Shown here: piece after piece, positions 36,543 to 46,178 of the stretch
Layout: each line of letters starts with the position of its first letter
Numbering within the stretch: the first letter of the stretch is position 1
Assembly: GCF_036077095.1 (NCBI RefSeq)
Contig: NZ_CP107960.1
Location: 6,882,001 to 6,946,000 of the forward strand
DNA: 64,000 nucleotides
Direction of reading: 5' to 3'
Source: Streptomyces sp. NBC_00376
GTDB lineage: Bacteria > Actinomycetota > Actinomycetes > Streptomycetales > Streptomycetaceae
Program-made: the position numbers and the translations under genes
Notes under the pieces: generated by a model
What the model was told of the DNA's origin: nothing
What the model saw: only the letters and a program-made list of their open reading frames with translations
The model's database searches: none

Positions 36543-37052
36543 TTAGTTATCGAGCCGGCGCAACGCGGCGACGGCTCGCTCGGTGATTTCTTCAGGGGTG
36601 CCGGACACGTCGACCGAGACACCGGCCTCGTCCTCCTGCAGCGGCTGCAGGGTTGCGAACTGCGAGTCGAGCAGCGCGGTGGGCATGAAGTGCCCCTTGC
36701 GCTCCGTCATGCGCCGCTCGATCAGAGCCCGGTCGCCGGTCAGGTGGAGGAAGACCGCACCGGGGGCCTCGGCGCGCAGCCGGTCCCGGTAGGCCCGCTT
36801 GAGCGCCGAACTGCTCACCACTCCGCCGAGCCCGGCCCGGCCGTGCGCCCACTGGCCGATCGCGTCGAGCCAGGGCCATCGGTCGGAGTCGTCCAGCGGG
36901 ATGCCGGCCGACATCTTGGCGATGTTCGCCGCGGGATGGAAGTCATCGCCCTCTGCGTACGGAACGCCGAGTCCGGCGGCGAGCAGGGGGCCGATCGTGG
37001 TCTTGCCGGTCCCTGCTACGCCCATCACCACGACGACGTGGGGGGTGCTCAT
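36543..37052 (-). CDS. gntK: Gluconokinase
   Basis: A 169-residue P-loop kinase phosphorylating D-gluconate to 6-phosphogluconate. Walker A is GVAGTGKTT (residues 11-19). The family motifs EGDDFHP, KMSAGIPLDDSDRWPWL and RKGHFMP are present. The length is typical of the small GntK enzymes. It is transcribed with gntP and is divergent from the FCD-domain regulator at 37197. Confidence 0.97.
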   Translation of the reverse strand: MSTPHVVVVMGVAGTGKTTIGPLLAAGLGVPYAEGDDFHPAANIAKMSAGIPLDDSDRWPWLDAIGQWAHGRAGLGGVVSSSALKRAYRDRLRAEAPGAVFLHLTGDRALIERRMTERKGHFMPTALLDSQFATLQPLQEDEAGVSVDVSGTPEEITERAVAALRRLDN

Positions 37053-37121
37053 TGGTGGTGCCTCGCAGTCTTGTTCGACGTCTTCCTCGACATCGGTCCG
37101 TCGCGCTACTGAAACCTATAC

Positions 37122-37160
37122 GTACGACTTATTCAAGATTCTGTGACGTAAACGTCGTAC
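37122..37160. promoter_or_regulatory. Operator region between gntK and gntR
   Basis: A perfect 12-bp palindrome GACGTAAACGTC (37145-37156) lies within a wider inverted pair GTACGAC (37122-37128) and GTCGTAC (37154-37160). The strip is AT-rich and divergent, the expected place for GntR binding that is relieved by gluconate or 6-phosphogluconate. Confidence 0.6.
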
Positions 37161-37184
37161 TTTTTGTTCCTGAGGGGCGCCCCG

Positions 37185-37190
37185 TAGGCT
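37185..37190 (+). promoter_or_regulatory. Leaderless-type -10 box of gntR
   Basis: TAGGCT is 6 nt before ATG 37197. It favours this ATG over a GTG at 37191. Confidence 0.5.
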
Positions 37191-37196
37191 GTGCTC

Positions 37197-37898
37197 ATGA
37201 CCACACAGGGCGCCGGGCTGCATACACATGTGCTGGACACCCTGGGTCTGGAGATCGCCGCCGGGGTGCACCCGCCGGGGCAGGTGCTGCGCACCGACGA
37301 GCTGGCCCAGCGCTTCGACGTCTCGCGCACCGTCGTACGGGAAGTGATCCGCGTCCTGGAGTCCATGCACCTGGTCGAGTCCCGGCGCCGGGTCGGCGTG
37401 ACGGTGCGGCCGACCGAGGCGTGGAACGTCTACGATCCGCAGGTCATCCGGTGGCGGCTGGCCGGCGCCGACCGCCCGCGCCAGCTGCGTTCCCTGACCG
37501 TGCTGCGTTCGGCGATCGAACCGGTCGCGGCCGGTCTCGCCGCCCGCAACGCCACCCCGGAGCAGTGCGCGGCCCTCACCGAGTGCGCGCTCGGCATGGT
37601 CGCCACCTCGCGCGGCCAGCAGCTGGAGGGCTATCTGGAGCACGACATCGCGTTCCACCGGATCGTGCTCAACGCCTCCGGCAACGAGATGTTCGCGCGG
37701 CTCGGCGATGTCGTCGCCGAGGTCCTGGCGGGCCGTACCCATCACCAGGTGATGTTCGAGGACCCCGACCCGGCCGCGGTCACCCTCCACGTCCGGCTCG
37801 CCGAGGCGGTGCGCGAGGGCGACGCCGTGGAGGCGGAGCGGCTGACGAAGGAGATCGCGGTGGGCGCCCTGCACGAGCTGGACGTACTCGCCCCCTGA
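37197..37898 (+). CDS. gntR: GntR-family regulator (FadR subfamily, FCD domain)
   Basis: A 233-residue regulator. The N-terminal winged HTH has LRTDELAQRFDVSRTVVREVIRVL, divided across residues 30-53. The C-terminal helical FCD domain has metal-ligand-like residues in EHDIAFHRIVL and a later His. It is divergent from gntK and gntP with palindromes between them, so it most likely represses gluconate use. The assignment to gluconate rests on this context. Confidence 0.93.
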   Translation: MTTQGAGLHTHVLDTLGLEIAAGVHPPGQVLRTDELAQRFDVSRTVVREVIRVLESMHLVESRRRVGVTVRPTEAWNVYDPQVIRWRLAGADRPRQLRSLTVLRSAIEPVAAGLAARNATPEQCAALTECALGMVATSRGQQLEGYLEHDIAFHRIVLNASGNEMFARLGDVVAEVLAGRTHHQVMFEDPDPAAVTLHVRLAEAVREGDAVEAERLTKEIAVGALHELDVLAP

Positions 37899-37946
37899 AC
37901 CACGGTTCATCGGACGCACGACGGCCCCGCCGTCCCCGGACGCACA

Positions 37947-37979
37947 GCGGCCCCCGCGGAGCGATTCCGCGGGGGCCGC
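37947..37979. terminator. Bidirectional terminator between gntR and the multicopper oxidase gene
   Basis: Perfect 14-bp arms (37947-37960 and 37966-37979) close a 5-nt GCGAT loop between two convergent genes. Confidence 0.85.
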
Positions 37980-38000
37980 CGGTTCAGCCGGTACGCGTGG

Positions 38001-39932
38001 TCAGCCGCTGTGCCCGTGGTGGCCGCCGTGCCCGGCGCCGTGGTCGAACTTCACCGCCTCGGGCGGCATCACGACGAACGGCCGCATCATGCCCATGTCC
38101 TCGTGCTCCAGCAGATGGCAGTGGTACATGAACCGCCCGTACGCCCCGTCGAACTTCCCGAGCACCTTCACCAACTGCCCGGCAGGCACCCGGAAGACGT
38201 CCTTCCAGCCCTGCTCGTTCGGTGCCGTCGGGATCGTGGTGCCATGGTCGAACGCCACGGGGGAGCGGGTTCCGCCGAGCGCCGGGTCGAAGCCGTCGAG
38301 CTCGTACGCCTCCCGGCCCATCACCTGGAAGTCCGCCAGATGGATGTGCATCGGATGCGTCGGACCGCCCAGGTTGAGGAACGACCACTGCTCGAAGGCG
38401 CCTTCGCCCACCGTGAAGCCGAGCCCGTCGTTGAAGGTCCGCGCGATCCTGCGGTACGTACGCACCGTGCCGTCCTCGCCCCGGACCTGGATGACACCGT
38501 CCGAGGGCACCTGCACCTCGGCGGCGCCCTCGACCTCCGCCATCTCCCAGATCTCCGGGTGACCGCCGCCGCCGACCGTGCCGGGCACCGTCAGCACCAC
38601 GAGCCGGTGCCCGTGCTCCACCTGGCCGTGCTCGTACCGCCGGAACGAACCGGACAGCACCTCGGGCAGCTCGAAACCGTCCCGCTGCCCCGTCTCCCTT
38701 ACCCGGAACTCCATCACCTGCGGGAACGGCACGTTCGCGGCCGGGTCCGGCACCCCCGGCGCGAGCTTGCCGCGGTTGACCAGCCGGACCCGGCGGCCGG
38801 CCAGCGCCGAGAAGTCGATCAGCAGATCCATCCGCTCGGCCGGGGCGATCGTCAGCTGCGGCAGCGCCTCGTCGAAGTCGACCGGCACCGGGCGCGGCAA
38901 CAGCCCGCCGTCACTGCCGATCTGCCGGATCACGCCCGGGACCGGGTTGTTGTCCTCGTCGACCAGCACCAGGTCGTAGATCCGCGCGTTGGACGCGTTG
39001 ACCAGCCGGAAGCGGTACCACGCGTCGTCCACGTCCAGATGGGGCCAGATACGGCCGTTGACCGTCGTGTACGGGCCGAAGAACGGCAGCGACACCGGCT
39101 TCCCGGTCTCCGGGTCGGCCTCCACGAGGACCGTCGTCTTGTGCAGCAGCCGCCCGTTGAGCCGGCCGTCCTCGTCGGTGTCCAGATTGCGGTCGGCCAG
39201 GATCAGCGGCAACTCCCGGTCGCCGGACGGCAGACCGAGCGCGTCCTCCTCGTCGTCCCTGATCAGATAGGTGCCGACGAGCCCGGCGTACACGTTCCAC
39301 CGGGTGATGTTCATGGCATGGTCGTGGTACCACCACTGGGCGGCCTGGTGGTCGTTCGGGTACTCCGAGAGCTGCGCGTCGCCGAAGCCGACCGCGTTGT
39401 CCGCCCAGCCGTCGTTGCCGCCACCGGTCTGCGCGCCGTGCAGATGCGTCACCGTCCAGGCGGGCAGCGCGGCGACATCCGGGTTCGGCTCGACTCCGTC
39501 GCGTCCGGGCCGGTTGTGCGGCGCCGGTTCGCCCTGCTTGACCGGGCCGACCTCCACCGCCGTGACCGGGTACTCGCTGCCCCTGGGGATGCGGTTGGTC
39601 CAGGCGATCCTGACCCGCTCCCCGCGCCGCACCTCGATGGTCGGTCCCGGCACCGTGCCGTTGTATCCCCACATCAGGGTCGGCGGCAGCTGCGAGTGCA
39701 GCCGCACCCAGGTGGGCGACAGGGCGATCTCCGTCTCGCGGAGCACGTCACCGGTCTGCGGGCGCAGCACCGGCGGGACGGGCAACGCGTCGGTGTACGG
39801 CACGAGTCCGCCGACCGGCGCCACGGGCGCCGCCGCTCCGGAACCCGGTCCCGGTCCGTCGGTGCGCCGGTCTGTCTGCCCCGTCTTCTCCGTGATCTCG
39901 GCGAGTTCGGCGAATTCGACGATTTCCGTCAA
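38001..39932 (-). CDS. Multicopper oxidase, phenoxazinone-synthase-like
   Basis: A 643-residue copper oxidase. The four copper motifs are [26 protein letters not shown] and [16 protein letters not shown], so type 1, 2 and 3 sites are complete. The last has a Met axial ligand. The C-terminus is His-rich ([10 protein letters not shown]). The best start is a TTG at 39932, preceded by GGGGGAAG; the first Met of the long open frame lies 82 codons upstream in unconserved sequence. Size and layout resemble the phenoxazinone synthase / bilirubin-oxidase-like branch. There is no signal peptide, so it may act in the cytoplasm. The substrate could be an aminophenol or cuprous ion. Confidence 0.9.
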   Translation of the reverse strand: MTEIVEFAELAEITEKTGQTDRRTDGPGPGSGAAAPVAPVGGLVPYTDALPVPPVLRPQTGDVLRETEIALSPTWVRLHSQLPPTLMWGYNGTVPGPTIEVRRGERVRIAWTNRIPRGSEYPVTAVEVGPVKQGEPAPHNRPGRDGVEPNPDVAALPAWTVTHLHGAQTGGGNDGWADNAVGFGDAQLSEYPNDHQAAQWWYHDHAMNITRWNVYAGLVGTYLIRDDEEDALGLPSGDRELPLILADRNLDTDEDGRLNGRLLHKTTVLVEADPETGKPVSLPFFGPYTTVNGRIWPHLDVDDAWYRFRLVNASNARIYDLVLVDEDNNPVPGVIRQIGSDGGLLPRPVPVDFDEALPQLTIAPAERMDLLIDFSALAGRRVRLVNRGKLAPGVPDPAANVPFPQVMEFRVRETGQRDGFELPEVLSGSFRRYEHGQVEHGHRLVVLTVPGTVGGGGHPEIWEMAEVEGAAEVQVPSDGVIQVRGEDGTVRTYRRIARTFNDGLGFTVGEGAFEQWSFLNLGGPTHPMHIHLADFQVMGREAYELDGFDPALGGTRSPVAFDHGTTIPTAPNEQGWKDVFRVPAGQLVKVLGKFDGAYGRFMYHCHLLEHEDMGMMRPFVVMPPEAVKFDHGAGHGGHHGHSG

Positions 39933-40204
39933 GGTACTTCCCCCATGATCAGTGATTCCACTGCTGGTGGACCACACGACCCCTGCCCCCGCAGGTACGG
40001 ATTCGGCGGCCCCTGTGCATCGAAGGACCGCCCGGAAAGCGCGGCAGTTCAGTGATATGCGTAATCTGACCGAAACCGGTACGGCCCGCCGGGCGGGCGG
40101 CAGTCGTTTCCCGCCAACGCGGCGCGCCGCCGTGACACCCTCGCGGGGCGTACGGTTGTTCGCGATCGAATTTCGCAAAGAGACGGAAACAGGGAGACCA
40201 CGGT

Positions 40205-41290
40205 ATGTCGCAGCAGGTGCAAGGGGTCATCGCACCGGGGAAGAACGAGCCGGTACGGATCGAGACGATCGTGATCCCGGACCCGGGCCCCGGCGAGGCC
40301 GTGGTGAAGATCCAGGCGTGCGGCGTCTGCCACACCGACCTCCACTACAAACAGGGCGGAATCAACGACGACTTCCCCTTCCTGCTCGGCCACGAGGCCT
40401 CGGGCGTGGTGGAGTCCGTCGGCGAGGGCGTCACGGACGTCGCCCCCGGCGACTTCGTCATCCTCAACTGGCGTGCCGTGTGCGGCCAGTGCCGCGCCTG
40501 TCTGCGCGGCCGCCCCTGGTACTGCTTCGACACCCACAACGCGAAGCAGAAGATGACCCTGCTCGACGGCACCGAACTGTCGCCGGCCCTCGGCATCGGT
40601 GCGTTCGCCGAGAAGACCCTGGTCGCCGCCGGTCAGTGCACCAAGGTCGACCCGGAGGTCTCCCCGGCCGTCGCCGGTCTGCTCGGCTGCGGCGTGATGG
40701 CGGGCATCGGTGCCGCCATCAACACCGGACAGGTCGGCCGCGGCGACTCGGTCGCCGTGATCGGCTGCGGCGGCGTCGGTGACGCGGCGATCGCCGGCGC
40801 CCGGCTGGCCGGCGCGGCGAAGATCATCGCCGTGGACATCGACGACCGCAAGCTGGAGACGGCGAAGACGATGGGCGCCACGCACACCGTCAACTCCCGC
40901 TCCACCGACCCGGTCGAGGCGATCCGCTCCCTGACCGGCGGCAACGGCGCGGACGTCGTCATCGAGGCGGTCGGCCGCCCGGAGACGTACAAGCAGGCCT
41001 TCTACGCCCGCGACCTCGCCGGCACCGTGGTCCTGGTCGGCGTCCCCACGCCGGAGATGCAGCTGGAGCTGCCGCTGATCGACGTCTTCGGGCGCGGCGG
41101 CTCGCTCAAGTCCTCCTGGTACGGCGACTGCCTGCCCTCGCGCGACTTCCCGATGCTCATCGACCTGCACCAGCAGGGCCGGATCGACCTCGGCGCGTTC
41201 GTCACCGAGACCATCGGACTCGGCGACGTCGAGCAGGCATTCGCCCGGATGCACGACGGCGACGTGCTGCGCTCGGTGGTGGTCTTCTGA
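40205..41290 (+). CDS. mscR: S-(hydroxymethyl)mycothiol dehydrogenase
   Basis: A 361-residue zinc MDR enzyme that oxidises the mycothiol-formaldehyde adduct with NAD. The catalytic zinc ligands are Cys42 (GVCHTD) and His63-Glu64; the structural zinc site is Cys93, Cys96, Cys99 and Cys107. The Rossmann motif is IGCGGVG. The sequences [14 protein letters not shown] and [17 protein letters not shown] match this subfamily well. The start has GGGAG upstream. It is followed with a TGATG overlap by an MBL hydrolase that probably completes formaldehyde detoxification. The mycothiol ligase mshC lies in the same window. Confidence 0.95.
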   Translation: MSQQVQGVIAPGKNEPVRIETIVIPDPGPGEAVVKIQACGVCHTDLHYKQGGINDDFPFLLGHEASGVVESVGEGVTDVAPGDFVILNWRAVCGQCRACLRGRPWYCFDTHNAKQKMTLLDGTELSPALGIGAFAEKTLVAAGQCTKVDPEVSPAVAGLLGCGVMAGIGAAINTGQVGRGDSVAVIGCGGVGDAAIAGARLAGAAKIIAVDIDDRKLETAKTMGATHTVNSRSTDPVEAIRSLTGGNGADVVIEAVGRPETYKQAFYARDLAGTVVLVGVPTPEMQLELPLIDVFGRGGSLKSSWYGDCLPSRDFPMLIDLHQQGRIDLGAFVTETIGLGDVEQAFARMHDGDVLRSVVVF

Positions 41291-41919
41291 TGGCCGCCCG
41301 CATCGACCACCTCGTCACCTCCGGCACCTTCGCCCTCGACGGCGGGGAGTGGGACGTCGACAACAACGTCTGGATCGTCGGCGACGACACCGAGGCGATC
41401 GTCATCGACGCCGCCCATGACGCCGCCGCCATCGAGGCCGCGCTGAACGGCCGTACGCTGCGCGCCATCGTCTGCACGCACGCGCACAACGACCACATCG
41501 ACGCCGCCCCGGCCCTCGCCGAAGCGACCGGCGCGCCGGTCCTGCTGCACCCCGACGACCTGCCGCTGTGGAAGCAGACCCACCCGGACCGCCTCCCGGA
41601 CGGCGAACTGGCCGACGGCCAGGAGCTGGAGATCGCCGGAACGGTGCTCAAGGTCCTGCACACCCCCGGTCACGCCCCGGGCGCCGTCTGCCTCCAAGCC
41701 CCCGAGCTGTCCACCGTCTTCACCGGGGACACGCTCTTCCAGGGCGGGCCCGGAGCCACCGGACGGTCCTTCTCCCACTTCCCGACCATCGTCGAGTCGA
41801 TCAGGGACCGGCTGCTCACCCTCCCGCCGGAGACCACCGTCCGTACCGGACACGGCGACTCCACCACCATCGGCGCGGAGGCCCCGCAGCTGGACGAGTG
41901 GATCGCCCGCGGCCACTGA
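41290..41919 (+). CDS. MBL-fold hydrolase, probable S-formylmycothiol hydrolase
   Basis: A 209-residue metallo-beta-lactamase-fold hydrolase of the glyoxalase II group. The zinc motif THAHNDHID is present, followed by HTPGHAPGAVC, GDTLFQGGPG and a final GHG. Its ATG overlaps the mscR stop by one base. By position and size it is the expected enzyme to hydrolyse S-formylmycothiol to formate and mycothiol. This assignment is inferred and not proven by sequence. Confidence 0.85.
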   Translation: MAARIDHLVTSGTFALDGGEWDVDNNVWIVGDDTEAIVIDAAHDAAAIEAALNGRTLRAIVCTHAHNDHIDAAPALAEATGAPVLLHPDDLPLWKQTHPDRLPDGELADGQELEIAGTVLKVLHTPGHAPGAVCLQAPELSTVFTGDTLFQGGPGATGRSFSHFPTIVESIRDRLLTLPPETTVRTGHGDSTTIGAEAPQLDEWIARGH

Positions 41920-41922
41920 GAA

Positions 41923-41970
41923 CGCGGTCATCGAGAACCGCGGTCACTGACGACCGCGGTCACCGAGAAA
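41923..41970. repeat. Three-copy 16-bp tandem repeat
   Basis: CGCGGTCA starts at 41923, 41939 and 41955, each followed by eight similar bases (TCGAGAAC, CTGACGAC, CCGAGAAA). It begins just after the MBL stop codon and ends before the convergent RluA-type gene. Confidence 0.8.
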
Positions 41971-41980
41971 CCGCGCACGC

Positions 41981-42916
41981 TCACCGGTCCGGCCACGCGG
42001 AGAGCCGCAGCCCGCTCTCGAAGCGGCGCGGTTCGCCCGTGACCGGATCGGTGAACTCCAGCACCCGGGCCAGGAGTTGGAGCGGTTGCGCGAAGTCGTC
42101 CGGTGCCCCTTCCGCCTCGACCACCGGATAGACCGGGTCGTGGACGATCGGCAGCCCCAGGCCGTTCATATGGACCCGCAGCTGATGGGTCCGCCCGGTG
42201 GCGGGCAGCAGCCGGTAGCGGCCAAGACCCGCCCGGTGCTCCAGCAGCTCGATCCGGCTCTCGCTGTTCGGCTCGCCCGGCTCCTCCCGGGCGGCGATGA
42301 CCCCGCGCTCCTTCACGATCCGGCTGCGCACGGTGCGCGGGAAGGCCCGCGCGGGATCGTACGGCGCCACCGCCCCGTACTCCTTGCGCACCAGACGGTC
42401 CCGGAACATCGTCTGGTACGCGCCCCGCTCCCCGGGCCGTACGACGAACAGCACGAGACCCGCGGTCAGCCGGTCCAGCCGGTGCGCCGGCTGGAGCGAG
42501 GGCAGGTCCAGCTCGCGGCGCAGCCGGGCCACCGCGGTCTCGGTGATGTGCCGGCCGCGCGGCGTCGTCGCCAGGAAGTGCGGCTTGTCGGCGACGACGA
42601 GATGCTCGTCGCGGTGGACGACCCCGACCGGGAACGGCACCGGTTCCTCCGGCGCGAAATCCCGGTGGAACCAGATGTACCGGCCCTTCTCGTACGGCTC
42701 GTCGGCGGACACCGGGCCTCGCACCGAGACGAACCGGCCCTCGGCGAACATGGCGTCCACCCGCCGCACCCCGATCGCGTCCGAGAACCGCGCCAGCAGG
42801 TGATCACGCACCGTCGGCCACGCACCGTCCGGATCCTCCGGGAGCCGCAGCCGGACCGGATCGATCCCGTCCCGCTGCGGCAGCGGCGCCGCCGGGGGCT
42901 TCGCACGCCCCCTCAT
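41981..42916 (-). CDS. RluA-family pseudouridine synthase
   Basis: A 311-residue pseudouridine synthase. The catalytic Asp is in AHRLDRLTAGLVLF (about residue 148), and RIELLEHRAGLGRYRLLPATGRTHQLRVHM is found later in two conserved blocks. The N-terminal ~90 residues contain a degenerate S4-like segment (VDAMFAEGRFVSVRG). It isomerises uridines in rRNA or tRNA; the target base cannot be told. The ATG at 42916 is used. Confidence 0.92.
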   Translation of the reverse strand: MRGRAKPPAAPLPQRDGIDPVRLRLPEDPDGAWPTVRDHLLARFSDAIGVRRVDAMFAEGRFVSVRGPVSADEPYEKGRYIWFHRDFAPEEPVPFPVGVVHRDEHLVVADKPHFLATTPRGRHITETAVARLRRELDLPSLQPAHRLDRLTAGLVLFVVRPGERGAYQTMFRDRLVRKEYGAVAPYDPARAFPRTVRSRIVKERGVIAAREEPGEPNSESRIELLEHRAGLGRYRLLPATGRTHQLRVHMNGLGLPIVHDPVYPVVEAEGAPDDFAQPLQLLARVLEFTDPVTGEPRRFESGLRLSAWPDR

Positions 42917-43157
42917 CGGGGAACGCCGACCACTACGGCGGTGCTCATGGTGCCGGCTCCTCGCTCCGTCGCCCGGGATGTCCGCACATTATCGCCGGTC
43001 ACCGGGCCGGCACCCTCACGCGCCCGGCAGCGTCACCTTCTCCGGACCGCAGCCGATGAGCTCGGCCCCCGTCGAGCCGGCCGTGCAGCGCATCCGACGC
43101 CGGTTCGGGATGTGCCCGGTACACATGAGCGGGTCCAGCGGGGCGGCGGCCACACAA

Positions 43158-43199
43158 CGCGAAAGCGCCGATCAGGACTGCTCCTGATCGACGCTTTCG
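43158..43199 (-). terminator. Terminator downstream of tRNA-Leu
   Basis: A two-part hairpin: GCGAAAGCG (43158-43166) with CGCTTTCGC (43191-43199), and GATCAGGA (43169-43176) with TCCTGATC (43181-43188), around a CTGC loop. It starts 6 bp past the tRNA 3' end on the tRNA strand. Confidence 0.7.
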
Positions 43200-43204
43200 C
43201 ATTG

Positions 43205-43289
43205 TGTCCGAGGGGGGACTTGAACCCCCACGCCCGATAAAGGGCACTAGCACCTCAAGCTAGCGCGTCTGCCATTCCGCCACCCGGAC
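43205..43289 (-). tRNA. tRNA-Leu (anticodon GAG)
   Basis: A full 85-nt cloverleaf on the minus strand. The acceptor GTCCGGG pairs with CTCGGAC plus discriminator A; the anticodon stem CTAGC/GCTAG holds the loop TTGAGGT; a long variable arm and the T-arm GGGGG-TTCAAGT-CCCCC follow. The long variable arm confirms a class II tRNA. CCA is not encoded. Confidence 0.96.
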
Positions 43290-43473
43290 TAGGTGTCTGT
43301 CTCGCGGGCTCCGGCCCGTTCCGACGTGGAAAACAATAGCAAACATTCGGGGGTGCTCGATCACGCCCCGGACAGCGTGAAGGGCGCATGACGAGGGGCG
43401 GGTGCCCTTGGGCGTACGGGCCGGGCGCGGGAGGATGAGGGGGAGCACCACAGCGACGGTGGAAGGAAGCAGC

Positions 43474-44799
43474 GTGAGCGAGACCAGCACGGCTCGGACC
43501 GGCTCCGGCGAGGACGAGGTCGTGGACCTCTGTCGTGAGCTGATCCGGATCGACACCAGCAACTACGGGGACCATTCGGGACCGGGGGAGCGGGGCGCGG
43601 CCGAGTACGTCGCGGAGAAGCTCGCCGAGGTCGGGCTGGAACCCCAGATCTTCGAGTCCCACAAGGGCCGCGCCTCGACCGTGGCCCGGATCGAGGGCGA
43701 GGACCCGTCCAGGCCCGCGCTGCTCATCCACGGTCACACCGACGTGGTTCCGGCCAATGCCCACGACTGGACCCACCACCCGTTCTCCGGCGAGGTCGCG
43801 GACGGCTGCGTGTGGGGCCGGGGCGCGGTCGACATGAAGGACATGGACGCGATGACCCTCGCGGTCGTCCGTGACCGGATGCGCAGCGGCCGCAAGCCCC
43901 CGCGCGACATCGTGCTGGCCTTCGTCGCGGACGAGGAGGCGGGCGGAACGTACGGCGCGCGGTACCTCGTGGACAAGCACCCCAGCCTCTTCGAGGGGGT
44001 CACCGAGGCGATCGGCGAGGTCGGCGGCTTCTCCTTCACGGTGAACGAGAAGCTGCGGCTCTACCTCGTCGAGACGGCCCAGAAGGGCATGCACTGGATG
44101 CGGCTCACCGTGGACGGAACCGCCGGCCACGGCTCGATGACCAACGACGACAACGCGATCACCGAGCTCTGCGAGGCGGTCGGACGGCTCGGGCGGCACA
44201 AGTGGCCGGTCCGGGTGACCAAGACCGTGCGGTCCTTCCTCGACGAGCTGTCCGACGCGCTCGGCACCCCGCTCGACCCGGAGGACATGGAGGCCACGCT
44301 CGCCAAGCTGGGCGGCATCGCCAAGATGGTCGGCGCCACGCTCCGCAACTCCGCCGCCCCCACCATGCTGGGTGCCGGCTACAAGGTGAACGTCATCCCC
44401 GGCCAGGCCATCGCCCATGTCGACGGCCGGTTCCTGCCCGGTTACGAGGAGGAGTTCCTGGCGGATCTGGACCGGATCCTCGGCCCGCGCGTGAAGCGCG
44501 AGGACGTGCACGGCGACAAGGCGCTGGAGACCAGCTTCGACGGCTCGCTCGTCGACGCGATGCAGGTCGCCCTGAAGGCGGAGGACCCGATCGCCCGTGC
44601 CGTGCCGTACATGCTCTCCGGCGGCACCGACGCCAAGTCCTTCGACGACCTGGGCATCCGCTGCTTCGGATTCGCCCCGCTGAAGCTGCCCCCGGAGCTC
44701 GACTTCGCGGGCATGTTCCACGGTGTTGACGAGCGCGTGCCGGTGGATGGTCTGAAGTTCGGTGTGCGGGTGCTCGACCGTTTCATCGACAACTGCTGA
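43474..44799 (+). CDS. M20-family metallopeptidase/deacylase
   Basis: A 441-residue M20/M25/M40 hydrolase. Metal-site motifs are LIHGHTDVVPA, WGRGAVDMKDMDA and FVADEEAGG, and the dimerisation domain includes TAGHGSM. The GTG start at 43474 has GGAAGGAAG just upstream; an earlier in-frame codon gives an unconserved leader. The family includes dipeptidases, succinyl-diaminopimelate desuccinylase and acylases, and the substrate is unclear. It precedes chpH with a 164-bp gap that carries chpH's own signals. Confidence 0.92.
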   Translation: MSETSTARTGSGEDEVVDLCRELIRIDTSNYGDHSGPGERGAAEYVAEKLAEVGLEPQIFESHKGRASTVARIEGEDPSRPALLIHGHTDVVPANAHDWTHHPFSGEVADGCVWGRGAVDMKDMDAMTLAVVRDRMRSGRKPPRDIVLAFVADEEAGGTYGARYLVDKHPSLFEGVTEAIGEVGGFSFTVNEKLRLYLVETAQKGMHWMRLTVDGTAGHGSMTNDDNAITELCEAVGRLGRHKWPVRVTKTVRSFLDELSDALGTPLDPEDMEATLAKLGGIAKMVGATLRNSAAPTMLGAGYKVNVIPGQAIAHVDGRFLPGYEEEFLADLDRILGPRVKREDVHGDKALETSFDGSLVDAMQVALKAEDPIARAVPYMLSGGTDAKSFDDLGIRCFGFAPLKLPPELDFAGMFHGVDERVPVDGLKFGVRVLDRFIDNC

Positions 44800-44963
44800 C
44801 GCCTTGCCGGTGTTTCGCCGACTTCCCGCACCAACAATCGCCAGCTTGTGCGTATTTGACCGGAACGAGTGAAAGGGAGCGCACGCTCGTAGCCCGATTA
44901 CCTCTTCCTCGTTACAGGTGATGCGGTCCGCGGCTGGGACCGCATTGCCAACTAGGAGGAATA

Positions 44964-45197
44964 ATGATCAAGAAGGTCGTCGCTGCTGCGGCTGTCACTG
45001 GTGGTCTGGTGCTCGCTGGCGCGGGCATGGCCGTCGCGGACTCCGGTGCCCAGGGCGCCGCAGTCGGCAGCCCCGGCGTGATCTCGGGCAACAACATCCA
45101 GGTGCCCGTCCACGTGCCGGTGAACGTGTGCGGCAACACGATCTCCGTGATCGGGCTGCTGAACCCCGCCTTCGGCAACACCTGCGTCAACGCCTGA
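44964..45197 (+). CDS. chpH: Short chaplin ChpH
   Basis: A 77-residue secreted amyloid-forming surfactant that coats aerial hyphae and spores. A Sec signal peptide ends near AVA|DS (residue 25). The single chaplin domain runs from PGVISGNNIQVPVHVPVNVCGN to NPAFGNTCVNA, with the two conserved Cys that form an intramolecular disulfide. The sequence is close to the ChpH of S. coelicolor from memory. AGGAGG lies 7 nt before the ATG. It is followed by a strong terminator and then a long chaplin. Confidence 0.96.
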   Translation: MIKKVVAAAAVTGGLVLAGAGMAVADSGAQGAAVGSPGVISGNNIQVPVHVPVNVCGNTISVIGLLNPAFGNTCVNA

Positions 45198-45233
45198 CGT
45201 CGTGCGTCAACCCGTAAGGGTTTGAATCCGGTC

Positions 45234-45266
45234 GGCCCCGGAGTGCACACCATGCACTCCGGGGCC
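45234..45266 (+). terminator. Terminator between the two chaplin genes
   Basis: Perfect 14-bp arms (45234-45247, 45253-45266) close a CACCA loop downstream of chpH. The chaplins are thus probably transcribed separately, or read through only partly. Confidence 0.8.
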
Positions 45267-45335
45267 GCTGGGTACTTCGCCCCCGCACGGTCGAGTCCGG
45301 GGGTTTTCCGGAAGGCAGAAGGCAGGAAACAACCT

Positions 45336-46112
45336 ATGCGACAGGTCACGCGTAAAGGCCTGATCACCATGGCGGCGGCGGGCGGGGCGCTCGCGCTGAG
45401 TGGCGGTTACGCGCATGCGGACGCGGGAGCGTCCGGCGAAGCGACGAATTCCCCGGGGGTGCTGTCAGGGAATTCGGTACAGATCCCGGTCCATGTACCG
45501 GTCAACGTGTGCGGCAACTCCGTGGACGTCGTGGCACTGCTCAACCCGGCGTTCGGAAACACCTGCGGAAACGGTTCGCAGGACGACTCCCAGGGGAGGC
45601 ACGTCTCCGGCAGCCGCGTCTCCGGCGACCTCACCCAGGCGAGTCGGCCCGGCACGGGCAAGCACCGGGCCCCGATCGGCGGCGGGCCGACAGCCCGAAG
45701 CGGGGCGACGGCCCAGAGCGGGGCGACGGCCCAGGGCGTCACGACGGGCTCGCCGGGGGTGCTGTCCGGCAACAACATCCAGGCGCCCATCGACATCCCC
45801 GTGAACGCCTGCGGGAACAGCATCACCATCGGCGGTCTGCTCAACCCAACCCTCGGCAACGACTGCGAGAACGGCCCGGACGCCGTCACGCCGCCCATCG
45901 GCACCCCGCCCCCGGTCACCCCGGTCACCGAACCTCCGGCTCCCGGACCGCGGACCGTGCCGAACGTGCCCGAGACCCGGAACGTCGCAAACGTGGCGCA
46001 GCTGGCACACACCGGAGGGGGCGGGCTCGACCTGCTGATCCCGGCGAGTGCGGGCCTGCTGATGGCAGGTGCGGGCACGATGCTCTACCGCCGCGCCCGG
46101 ACGTCCGCGTAA
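45336..46112 (+). CDS. chpC: Long chaplin with sortase signal (ChpC-type)
   Basis: A 258-residue long chaplin. It has a signal peptide (about 1-29), a first chaplin domain (about residues 38-78), a Gly/Ser/Ala-rich linker with three related ARSGAT/AQSGAT/AQGVTT steps, a second chaplin domain (about 139-180), and a Pro-rich spacer. It ends with the sortase motif LAHTG, a hydrophobic helix and an Arg-rich tail. Sortase would anchor it covalently to the wall, where it organises short chaplins such as ChpH. Each domain keeps its two Cys. The order chpH-chpC matches the known Streptomyces arrangement. Confidence 0.95.
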   Translation: MRQVTRKGLITMAAAGGALALSGGYAHADAGASGEATNSPGVLSGNSVQIPVHVPVNVCGNSVDVVALLNPAFGNTCGNGSQDDSQGRHVSGSRVSGDLTQASRPGTGKHRAPIGGGPTARSGATAQSGATAQGVTTGSPGVLSGNNIQAPIDIPVNACGNSITIGGLLNPTLGNDCENGPDAVTPPIGTPPPVTPVTEPPAPGPRTVPNVPETRNVANVAQLAHTGGGGLDLLIPASAGLLMAGAGTMLYRRARTSA

Positions 46113-46178
46113 CGGACCGGGACGGCGAGCGAGCAGGAAGAACGGAGCGGGCCCCGCGGATGCCGGGCCCGCTCCGGC

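Noticed and set aside
41923..41970. CRISPR array
   Set aside because: Only three 16-bp units without unique spacers, and no cas genes.
44880..44945. Possible MtrA or BldN control sites before chpH
   Set aside because: GTAAC-like words are present on the minus strand but their spacing does not match the known direct-repeat pattern, so I do not claim them.
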